NCBI GenBank assembly: GCA_013350335.1
Contig: CM023539.1
Coordinates: 41,154,631-41,218,630 of the forward strand
Origin: Chimonanthus salicifolius
Lineage: Eukaryota; Streptophyta; Magnoliopsida; Laurales; Calycanthaceae
Length of the DNA: 64,000 nucleotides
Direction of reading: 5' to 3'
The position numbers were made by a program, and so were the translations under genes. This document shows positions 48,701-58,642 of the stretch, piece by piece (the first letter of the stretch is position 1; the number at the start of each line of letters is the position of its first letter). The notes beneath the pieces were generated by a model that made no database searches, was not told where the DNA came from, and saw only the letters and a list, made by a program, of their open reading frames with translations.

Positions 48701-48868
48701 CACACAGTGTATTTTAATTGGTTAACTTCGCGCCTCAGAAAGCAGAAAGTATTAAATTCGAATGTCCATGGCGTAATATGGTGTATCTTAAGGGCTGTGG
48801 ATATCACCTGTGGAGGTCTTATACTGGGTTTTCTGTGATTTTCTACACATAAATTTAAAAAAAAATAA
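48701..48868 (+). mobile_element. SINE (family 3)
   Basis: Head TTTAATTGGTTAAC..CGCGCC (A-box-like), then ATTAAATTCGAATGTCC (B-box-like), a body with TTAAGGGCTGTGGATATCAC and ACTGGGTTTTCTGTG, and an A-rich tail. It is the most complete copy of the family in the window. Confidence 0.5.
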
Positions 48869-49294
48869 TTTATTATTATCATTTAAATTAAAAAATAATT
48901 GAGAGAAATGTCTTTTCATTAAAATAAAATAAGATAAAATGTGTTCCTATATATCTTTAGCTGACAATCACATGAGGCGACATCATCTTCACATTAGAGA
49001 AATTCTTTAAAGGTGATTATGTGGGGCCATGAATACAGTAAAAAGGGATGGGTCCCACAAGAAACATCATCTGTATGAAAGAAGGTTGCTTAAGAGAAGA
49101 CCCAAAAGGTTTTGTTTTTTTCTAAATGAAAGGCCACATTTTTCTTATGTCCACTCTAATCTAAATGGCAATAATAGGGACACACTTTAGAGCATCATTT
49201 GAATTTTGACCTTCTTTATATAATTAAAGTTAGACGCAATCTTTGCCTCTGATTGTAAAATGACACTTAAGGCTTCCTTCTTTATAGTTTATAC

Positions 49295-49507
49295 CAGGGG
49301 TATAAATATCAGCCAATACATATCGTATCGACCGATATATACTAGTTTTGAAAGAGTGAATATCGACCGATATATATCGTTATCGACCGATATTCACAAT
49401 ATCGGCTGAAATATCGGCCGATATTGGTTGGAGAGAGAAAAATATCGGCCGATAACGATATATCGATCGACATATCGTATCGGCCGATACCAATTTTTAA
49501 ACCCCTG
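49295..49507. mobile_element. hAT-like MITE D with ATCGGCCGATAT palindromes
   Basis: Starts CAGGGGTATAAATATCAGCC and ends CCAATTTTTAAACCCCTG. Flanks GTTTATAC (49287-49294) and GTGTATAC (49508-49515) match at seven of eight positions. The 213-bp body is mostly repeated ATCG(G/A)CCGATAT palindromes. Confidence 0.8.
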
Positions 49508-49965
49508 GTGTATACGGGCGAAGTTTGCTACTTAGTCTAATATGTGGCATTTAAGGTTTTCATAGGAAGTGGAGTTTTTCATATTTTCATAGGCTTCCAT
49601 CTTCATACAAACTTAAAATTTTAAACACATATCATCACAAATTAATAAATTATTTTAAGAAAACATTTCTATTCTTAAAATATAAATGAGCCACTCATTT
49701 TTTTTGTTTTACCTCACAAAATTTACAGGCACTGTCACAAAATTTCGAGATTTTAAAGTATTTTCACCAAAAAATTCTTTGTTTTTTTACCTTAAAATTT
49801 ATGACTTCACAAATCTAATCTACCTGATATTTTATATCTCTTATCCCATTACCATTGCTTTTTTGCAACTATTTTAATTTTTTATTATGAAAATCTATAT
49901 TTCCATTTTGTAATAATCTCTTTCGAATTGGTTTGCATCTAAAACAGTTTGACACCAATGTGTAG

Positions 49966-50367
49966 CAGGGGTCTAGATATCGGCCGATACGAAATGTATC
50001 GGCCGATATCATACAAGTTTTAAGCACCATATAATATCGGCCGATACGTATTGTATCGGCCGTACAACCTTCATATCAGCCGATATGGACGATATGTCGC
50101 CGATATATATCGGTTCGATATCGGCCGATATGATTAATATCGGTATTTAAAAAAAAAAATTCAAAACGGTAATGGGCCACGTCAAAATATTGGCCGATAT
50201 TTACATTTTCAAATTTTTTTTTTAAAAAAAACAGTTTCTTTTTCCCTTTTTTTATATTTTTTAATTCAGAAAAAATAAAATAATAAAATAATAGCTATAT
50301 TTTTTAAAAAATAAAAGGAGGAGAGAGAATCATATCGGCCGAATTCGGGCCATTTTTTGCACCCCTG
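49966..50367. mobile_element. hAT-like MITE E with ATCGGCCGATAT palindromes
   Basis: Starts CAGGGGTCTAGATATCGGCC and ends GGCCATTTTTTGCACCCCTG. Flanks ATGTGTAG (49958-49965) and GTGTGTAG (50368-50375) match at seven of eight positions. The left half is dense with CGGCCGATA palindromes; the right half is A/T-rich. The family is the same as at 49295-49507, only 460 bp away. Confidence 0.8.
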
Positions 50368-50563
50368 GTGTGTAGATTTTATTTTATTTTATTGGTTTTT
50401 TACTCCTTAAGTATTTCTATACGAAGAAAGTATTAATATATAAATGCCATTGAACTTTTACCTTGAACCACAAATAAGAAGCATTTCAATGGCAAAGATA
50501 TGACAATTATTTGAATATTTAAGTAAGATTTGTTCGAAAATTAATACATGTCAACACTGATAC

Positions 50564-50585
50564 ATATATATATATATATATATAT
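50564..50585 (+). repeat. (TA)n microsatellite
   Basis: A run of about eleven TA units. Confidence 0.8.
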
Positions 50586-51004
50586 CAAATCCAAGTTATA
50601 TGAATTGGGTCTTAATAATCAAATATTTCTATTATCTATTTTGAGTGATAATGATGAATATTTGCAACTAAACCTTGATCACATACATTTTTTGAAGAAA
50701 AGGTGTTACTCCTATTTTTTAGACATTAGTCAATGTTACAAATATCATTCTCAAAATATTATCCGCTAACAGTAATATTGGAATATTTTCAAAATTTAAA
50801 GTTTTAGCTTTATATGTTAAGAAAGTCTTGCAAAAATATCAACTTTAAAAATAATTAAAATTAGGGTCAATAAATATGCAAATGAAAAAGACATTGAAAA
50901 TTGAAATAACTACTAATAAATTCGAGGAGTGAGGGATTTAAGTCACATGAAAGGGCTTCGAGTTTATATAAATACGAGGAAATAAAAAATAAAAAATACT
51001 ATTA

Positions 51005-51387
51005 TATAACGATCGACCCACCCCACTAGCATGATATTGTCTGTTTTGAGTTTCAGTGGGTATTACAATCTACCCCCCTCAAAACTAAAGCCGTCCTCGC
51101 CTCCGCATACACAACAACCAAGCCCACACAATCAGGCAGAGAGTTGAATCATTCTTTGATACCATTTGTAACGACCGGTCCTACTAGCATGATATTGTTC
51201 ACTTTGGGTCTCACACACGGTTCGAACGACTTTCAGTTGGTGAGCCAACACACTTTTGCTCCCAAAATGCCTCATGCTAGAATGAAGAAGGTTACCACTT
51301 ATATACGAGAGAATTTCCAAAGTGTGGGATTTTTTTCTCTATATTCATGCTCCATACTATAGACTCCCTCTAGGGCGGGGTATTACA
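51005..51387 (-). mobile_element. TRIM-like LTR element with one truncated LTR
   Basis: The right LTR (51167-51387) begins TGTAACGACCGGTCC and ends GGGCGGGGTATTACA. A shortened copy at 51005-51067 keeps both LTR ends (TATAACGATCGACCC ... GTGGGTATTACA) with the middle missing. Inside, ACCCCCCTCAAAAC next to the left copy is a polypurine tract on the minus strand, and TTTGATACCA next to the right LTR is a tRNA-Met-type primer site (TGGTATCAAAG) on the minus strand. The interior is about 100 bp with no coding capacity. Confidence 0.7.
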
Positions 51388-51705
51388 TGTCATGACATAT
51401 TGTGTTATTATTTTGGTAAAAAAAAAAATCGTCCAATAAAACTGAAAAAAAAAATCTAATTGTCTGATAAAAATGAAAAATAAAATATAATGATATCTGT
51501 TATAATGATCTGAACCAAATAAGATATTTTCTTTTTTTATGTTAGGTTTCGGATCATTTTTGACACACCACTACTGTTTATAGTTTTGAAAATGACTGGT
51601 ACGTAGCTCTAAAGAGAGGTGATAACTGTTTTGAATGAAATAAAAATGGGTACTTTAGGGTTTATCATGCCATTTATAGCACGGTTCGATAATTAATTCT
51701 TGAAA

Positions 51706-51896
51706 GGGTAGCCATTTAGACACCTGACATTTCTTTTAAGAGATACCTCATTTCAAAATTTTGTATCAAAAATACAATTTTGCCCCTCAGTTTTGTGTAG
51801 AGGAGTTGTATTTAAGGGGCAAAATGGTAATTTTTACACAAAATATTGAAATAGAATGCCTCTTAAAAGAAAACTAGGGTGTCTAAATGGCCACCC
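51706..51896. mobile_element. Short MULE-like MITE
   Basis: Terminal inverted repeats GGGTAGCCATTTAGACACC and (right, inward) GGGTGGCCATTTAGACACC continue as imperfect inverted repeats through CTTTTAAGAG. Exact 9-bp direct repeats TTCTTGAAA flank it at 51697-51705 and 51897-51905. The body is 191 bp and contains GGGGCAAAATGGTAATTTTT. Confidence 0.88.
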
Positions 51897-51987
51897 TTCT
51901 TGAAAATATAAGAGAAAATTAAATAAAAGATCTCTTTGCAAAAAGATCGGTACACACCGATACACCCATCTAACCAAATATGATGAT

Positions 51988-52977
51988 CAAAGGTTATAAA
52001 ATCGGCTGATATTTATTGGTTTAGAGTATGTCGATATGTATCGGTTAGTACGTAGCATATTGTCCGTACAATGTCCACGGAATAGTATTGACTGTATTCA
52101 ATTTTCTTAATTTAAAAAATCATATTTGATCTTTTCAAGTTGAATCTTGTATTTGGATATGATTTTAAAAAGGTTTTGGAAGTAACTTTTTTGAGTGTGA
52201 AATGCATTTCTCACTTCCAAACTTTTTTCTGCTCAAATTTGACCATTTTGAGTTATCTTGATCAATTTCTCTGGATATTTGTTCTAAGATAATCCTGATT
52301 TTAGAGTTTTTAATAATTTAATGAAATAATATTGAGTTCTTATGAAATTACATGAATATTTTTTTTAATGTAACTTGTATAGTCTGTACTCTGTAGGGTA
52401 TATATGTGATTTTTCAAGTTCTTTTCAAAAAATTAATGAAAGTGGATAATTCTCATTTGGAAGTTTCTTGTGGAAAAAAATTAATGAAATGACATACATT
52501 TTTTTCAAAATTAAATAAAAAGTCCTTAACGTGATTGATATCGTTTTTAGAGTGTCTCTTTGATTTCTCTAATATTCCAATATTTTCGAGAAATTCATAT
52601 TTTTTTACGTAAAAAATTATGAACTATAATAGAAGATACATGTCACTATAGGATACTAGAGAACATGAATTTCATATTAGGGGTTTCCTCATATTTGTTT
52701 CCAACTTTCTAAAAAGTTTAGACATTTTTTAAAATTTTAGGACATTTTTTATTCTTACCAAAATTTTGACTCTCAACGGTCAAATACTCCATAAAAATTA
52801 TTATCTTTTAACAAAAATATACTCATATTAGGTTTTTCATTTTCCCTCATTTTTCATATATTTTTATAATTTTTCTAAAAAAATTCAAAAAAAGAGAGAA
52901 TAATAGCCGCAACTATATATATCAGCAATACACTCATATCGACTAATGCGTATTAGTTGCCGTTATTTTAACTCTTG
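51988..52977. mobile_element. Possible old, long member of the hAT-like family
   Basis: The left end CAAAGGTTATAAAATCGGCT and right end GCCGTTATTTTAACTCTTG resemble decayed forms of the CAGGGGT.. ATCGGC termini. Flanks ATGATGAT and ATGACGAG agree at six of eight positions. CGATATGTATCGG lies near the left end. The 990-bp AT-rich interior has no coding frame. Confidence 0.4.
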
Positions 52978-54852
52978 ATGACGAGGTGCATCCCCAGCTC
53001 TATCGTATACGTTAAAACAAAAGAAATCAAAATAATTCTATAGTCTTGCGTTTGAAGTTTTAATTATGAGATGAGATTCATCAATGACTTGCCACGTGTC
53101 TAATAGGGCACAATCTAAAATATAGGTGTCGAGTCGGTCGGATTAATCTAATATGGGATAAATTAAAAAGGCCTCATTTTATAAATCATACCCCACTAGA
53201 GTTTTTAGTGCATTCTTTTGGGTACCTAACATTTGGTATTAGAGTTTGAATCTTCACATTCATCATTAATTATGTTTTCCAAGTTCTTATCTACTTTGGT
53301 TGTATTTTTACAGCCTATTAATTCGATTTCATAAGAAATATGTAAATCAGATGTTCATAAAAAAAACAAATTTATCTCACTTAATTAATTGTTAAATCAT
53401 AAAATATAGAATGAAAAGTCAAAATAATGTACAGTCCTTTAGACCATCTTATCCAATTCAAGTTTTATAATCATTGTACGATACCATTAATTATAATTAA
53501 GAAACCTCTTGGAAGAGAATCCCATTCATGCTTAGCATATAAGCCACTTTCTAATTCATACTTTATTTCAAAGTAAACGTAGCATCTTTTACCAGGGAAT
53601 AATTTTAAAAAAGGTTGAATGGTTTTTTTTTTATTTTTTATAATCATACATGCGAAATTAATTTTTATTCAATAAAACCATTCATCTTATCAATTTTCAT
53701 TTGATGGACTCTAACTACCCTTGATCATCACAGCTACTCATCTCAAGTGTGAATTATTATTCTTACTTACTTATATTCTTGAAAATTTATAGAGACACTG
53801 TGTTTTTTGTAACAAAATAATGTTCCCGTAGAGTTACACGGTGTGGATGGTAGGGGGTTGGAGTGATGGTGATGGCCAGAAGCCCACTTCAAAAAATGCG
53901 ATCAATATATCATGTATCCACCACGATGTAAGAGGAGAATGCAGGCCAATACGTATCGACTGCAAAGCATCAGTACAGTGCTGCCAAGGTCCAGATAAGT
54001 GACAGACGGATGTGAATGGAGTTGAAAATTTATGTAGATATTCCAATCATTTTAGCCCATGTTGGGTCCAAGTTTTTTTAAATTATTCATAAATAATACT
54101 TATCACTATTAAATTTGAAATGTTGAGTATATCAATTCTTAATCTACTTTTGAAAAACAGATATTTTGCGATATTTGCATAATGCCCTTCTAAAATCTAA
54201 TAAACTTCAATTGATATTTCAATTTCCATCTCAAATTCGAAATTAGACTCAACCGAAATAAAAATTAAGAAGTTGATTATTGATTTATAATCATCATCTT
54301 AAATTGAATAACTAAGTAATATCTGCTCTAATCCATTTTTGCTTCGTCAACGTATGGCATAATATGTATTTACTTTCATAATTTTAAACATAGTACGAAA
54401 TAATACATAAAACATTAGATATACAGGATTACTATTTTCATTTTATATTTTATTAATCTTTTACCAAATTTTCGCGTTTGTACTTCGCATTTTATATATC
54501 AAAATTTCAACTGATATGCTGATGGAAATTTATTTTTATTATACCTTAATAGTCAGTAGCTTTAATTTTGATATTTCATTCTCCATGGTTGATTTTTCAT
54601 GATAATAAAGAAAATTAAATAGATCAATTTCCGTTATCTTTTGTTTTAAGAATAGTGAAAATAAAGTGAAATAAAATAAATGGATACAAATATGACTTAA
54701 ACATAAATTCCTCTATTTTATTCCATTTTGCTTCCACTATTCTTGGATCATAATGACAATTTCAAAATATTAATGGATGGCCCCAAACCCAAAAGTGGCC
54801 TCCTCACATCATAACCATCGCATTTAATGGATGATGGCCCAAACCTAAAGGA

Positions 54853-54990
54853 GTCGGTGTGATGGTCAAAAATACACCTCAAGAAGTAAAAATTTTGAGT
54901 TCGATTCTCACTCCACTTTAAAAGGCCACTCTCTGTACATTAGTAAAGGGTTAACCTAAAGGCTTGCACATGCTCTAGACATTAGTAAAG
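54853..54990 (+). mobile_element. SINE-like element (family 2)
   Basis: GGTGTGATGGTCAAAAATAC at the head and TTTTGAGTTCGATTCTCACT (B-box-like) are followed by AAAAGGCCACTCTCTGTAC and a segment related to the family at 46536-46661 read in the opposite direction. Confidence 0.45.
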
Positions 54991-55814
54991 AAAAATCTAA
55001 TGGATAATCCAACTTAATGACTCTGAATCTTTATCTACTTTAGTATTGATATCTATTATTTACATTTATCATCACCAATATTAGAGGAAAGGGTTAACTT
55101 TAGGGTTGCCCTTCTATGTTTGTACCATACTGTATTTCTAAGGTTTTCTATTGAGGGATCGTAACATTTATTTATACAGAGAGTAACAAGAAAGGCCACT
55201 GAACCAAAATTCTACAATCAAAATTATTTATTTCAATTACTAAAAATTTGATATTATAAAAGTAGTGGGTGGCAAGAATTCCAATCACCTTCACATCTCT
55301 TTGAAACCCCACTAATCAATTTTGTTCTAAACTTGTTGAACACTTTGAGCTTTTCACATTATGGTCCATCAACAATTGGGAATGTTTAAGACTTTTGTAC
55401 AGATGGGTTTTACAAGGCAATTTGTACAGAAGTTTCCATGCAATGTGAGGTACAGTGTCATGCTTTTGCCTCTTCAACCTTACTGAATTGATTACACTCA
55501 CCGCAGAAGCAGCTCATTGTTCACATGCACACAATATTCAATTCAACAAGTGTTACAAAATAATTAAGAAAAAAAGAACCCACTTGATGTATGTCCATTA
55601 TTGTTGGACTTTACAACCAGATTGACGGTTCAGATGAGATCTAAGTATTCTCATATAAAAAATACAATTATACCAGCAGAGTTGAATGCACGTGCCTTGG
55701 TTTCTTCATTCACACCTTTCCTACTCAGTACTCTTCTGTCCAGTGGAGGTGTCATCTGCTCCTCGAAAGAAAGAAGAAAAGGATAATCAACTGTAGCAGT
55801 GGATAAAAAAATCA

Positions 55815-55982
55815 ACAATTTTTTTTTTAAATTCGTGTGGGACATAGTAGGAAACTCAACATAAGATCTCATAGATGATATTACTCATTACTCTTAGGGC
55901 ACACCAGATGAAGCTATGGGAGCTCGAACTTGACACCTCCTACTTCCTAAAGTGGGAAATTACCAATTGAGTTACACCCATT
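55815..55982 (-). mobile_element. SINE-like element (family 3)
   Basis: A T run at 55820-55829 is the tail on the minus strand. It is followed by TTCGTGTGGGACATAGTAGG, then GGGAGCTCGAACTTGACACC (B-box-like on minus) and ATTACCAATTGAGTTACACC (A-box-like on minus). Confidence 0.5.
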
Positions 55983-56089
55983 TAGAAAAAAAAAAAAGCA
56001 TTTTGATTAACTTAGATTGTTACATTCATGGCCATGTTATATACACGGTACACTATACACCGTGTGAACTTATCATTATTATTATTATC

Positions 56090-56348
56090 TGTAGAAATAT
56101 AAATCACATACCACAAAACATCATAACACCGGATTTACGTGGAAAACCCATTAGGGAAAAAAACCACGATTGAAAGAGAGTTTATTATTTCAGTATATTT
56201 TTCTATATACATCGGAGATATATTTATAGGAGAGAAACTACAAGAATGAGTTCTAAATAGAACTCTGAGACCCGATTGAGTTAGGACTCTGAGACCTAAT
56301 GGAGTTAGGACTCAGAGTCCTACCCCTACTCTCTTTTCCATTTCAACA
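56090..56348 (-). repeat. Copia LTR (3' LTR of the element)
   Basis: 259 bp, TGTTGAAATGG...TTTCTACA when read on the minus strand. It holds a TATA-like TATAAATATATC (plus strand about 56218-56229) and an internal repeat of GAGTTAGGACTC.GAG. It appears identical to 61839-62097. Confidence 0.97.
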
Positions 56349-56355
56349 CTCCCCC

Positions 56356-58642
56356 TCAAGTAGGTGCGAAAATGTCGATTGAGCCCAACTTGGACAAAAT
56401 ATCTTGGAATTTAACAGCAGAGAGACTTTTTGTGAAGATATCTGCTAATTGTTGATCACTGCGAACAAACGGAGTAGAAATAACATTAGCTTGCAAATTT
56501 TCCCGAACAAAATGACAATCCACCTCAATGTGTTTGGTTCTCTCATGAAACACCGGATTTGAAGCAATGTGAATGGCAGCTTGATTATCACAAAACATTT
56601 GTGTTGGCTGATTAGAACTAAAACCCAAATCTTGCAATAAGGACCGAAGCCAAATAACTTCACTGGTGGTTAAAGCCATTGCACGATATTCTGCTTCTGC
56701 ACTTGATCTTGCAACAACACTCTGCTTTTTACTTTTCCAAGTTACCAGATTTCCTCCCACAAATGTACAATATCCTGTTGTAGATCGTCGATCAACTGGA
56801 CAACCTGCCCAATCAGCATCAGTATAAGCAGTAATGGAACTATTTCCATTCTTCCGCATCCATATTCCCCTTCCTGGAGAACCTTTCAAATATTGTAAAA
56901 TTCGATTAACAGCATTCATGTGAGTAACTGTAGGTGCATGCATAAATCTGCTGACTAGACTGACTGCATAGGAAATATCTGGCCTAGTGATCGTAAGATA
57001 AATCAATCGACCAACCAACCTTTGAAACTGACCAATATCAGATAACAATTCTCCATCATTGTCAAGCTTACCTCCACTGTCAATTGGAGTATCTGATGGT
57101 TTAACTCCCATCTTTCCAATATCCTGCAACAGGTCCAGCACATATTTTCTTTGATTAAGGAATATGCCCTTCTTTGAGTATGCAACTTCTAATCCAAGAA
57201 AATATTTTAACACTCCCAGATCTTTGATGGCAAATCTCTTGTGCAGTAGAGTCTTAAGTCTTGTAATTTCATTTTTGTCATCACCTGTGATCACTATATC
57301 ATCAACATATACTAAAACAACAGTTGTACCACACATACCTTTTTTTACAAACAACGAAGAATCAGCCGCACTCCTTTTAAGTCCATTACTCATGAGAACG
57401 GAACTGAGCTTAGCATACCACGCACGGGGAGATTGCTTAAGTCCATATATGGCCTTTTTTAGCTTGCACACAAATCCAACTTTGGATTCTTGTGAATGTC
57501 CTGGTGGAACACTCATGTATACCTCTTCTTCTAGATCACCATGCAAGAAAGCATTTTTTACATCCATCTGAGATAATTTCCAACCCTGATTTGCTGCTAA
57601 CGAGAGAATCACTCGAAAAGTGTTCATCTTTGCAACAGGTGCAAAAGTCTCTGTGTAATCTTCTCCATATGTTTGTGTAAAACCTCTGGCAACCAGTCTT
57701 GCCTTGTGTCGCTCCACAGTTCCATCACTTTTATATTTGATTTTGTATATCCAACGACACCCAACTGTCTTCTTTCCGATAGGTAACTTGACTATATTCC
57801 AAGTTTTATTATCATAAAGTGCTTGCAATTCTTCTTTCATTGCCTGTCGCCAAACAGATATGGAATTAGCTTCACGAAATGTCTTTGGTTCTTGTTCACT
57901 GGACATTGCACTCAAGAAAGCCAAATGAGACGGAGTAACATTATCATATGTCAGAGAAGCCTCCATTGGGTATGATACAGCATGGTAAGTGAAGAAATCT
58001 TTCATTCCTTTTGGAGGACGAGTCTCTCTACTCGATCTCCGTAATGGAAGAGGTGGAGCCGGTATGTCAATTGGTGGAGAAATCGGCTGAATTACTGCAG
58101 ATGTAGTCTCAGTAGAAGCTGTTGGTATTTCAATTGCTGCAGACATTGGTTGGTTATCTGGAGATATAATCACTGTATTTCTGCTACACGAGATATCATC
58201 AGTTACAGTAGGAAGAGGTACCAAATCAGATAAGTTCTCCCCCTGGGACCGATTCCCAGAATCACTATGAACTGAGAAATACACTTCAGATTCAGCGAAG
58301 CGCACATCCCGGGAGACAATGAGCTTGCGAGATGCTGGGTCATAACAAATGTACCCTTTCTGTGAAGAAGAATAGCCGAAAAAGACACATCTGACAGATC
58401 TGGCATCTAACTTGTCACGATGAAGAGGTTGGCGGTGGACATAACAGACACACCCAAACACACGCAGATGCGACAAATCAATCTTTCTATTCTTCAGCAT
58501 TTCCAATGGTGATTTAAAATTGTTAACCCGACTAGGAAGTCGATTAATCAAATAGATGGCCGTCAGAACACCATGGGACCAGTACTGCTTAGGAATATGC
58601 ATTTGAAACATAAGAGCTCGTGCAGTTTCTAAGATGTGACGG
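56356..58642 (-). CDS. Copia pol: integrase end, reverse transcriptase and RNase H
   Basis: This frame takes over from the upstream gag-pol frame after the single-base shift at 58643-58648 and runs to a stop 7 bp before the left LTR. In order it shows the end of the integrase core (RHILETARALMF), the Copia reverse transcriptase (ARLVARGFTQTYGEDYTETF, MDVKNAFLHGDLEEEVYM, the YVDD active site) and RNase H (YTDADWAGCPVDRRSTTGYC, KHIEVDCHFVRE, ending in an ADIFTKSL motif). Apart from the frameshift no stop breaks it. A longer reading of this frame up to 58758 overlaps the other frame and is probably not used. Confidence 0.92.

Larger units (their letters stand above)
44421..49286. other. AT-rich intergenic DNA
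   Basis: No coding region is supportable. SINE-like copies (45785-45950, 46536-46661, 47330-47420, 47650-47790, 48701-48868) and a decayed Stowaway-like copy (48198-48387) account for part of it. Confidence 0.45.
52978..56084. other. AT-rich intergenic DNA
   Basis: Apart from two SINE-like copies (54853-54990, 55815-55982) I see no coding region, RNA gene or paired repeat. Confidence 0.4.
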
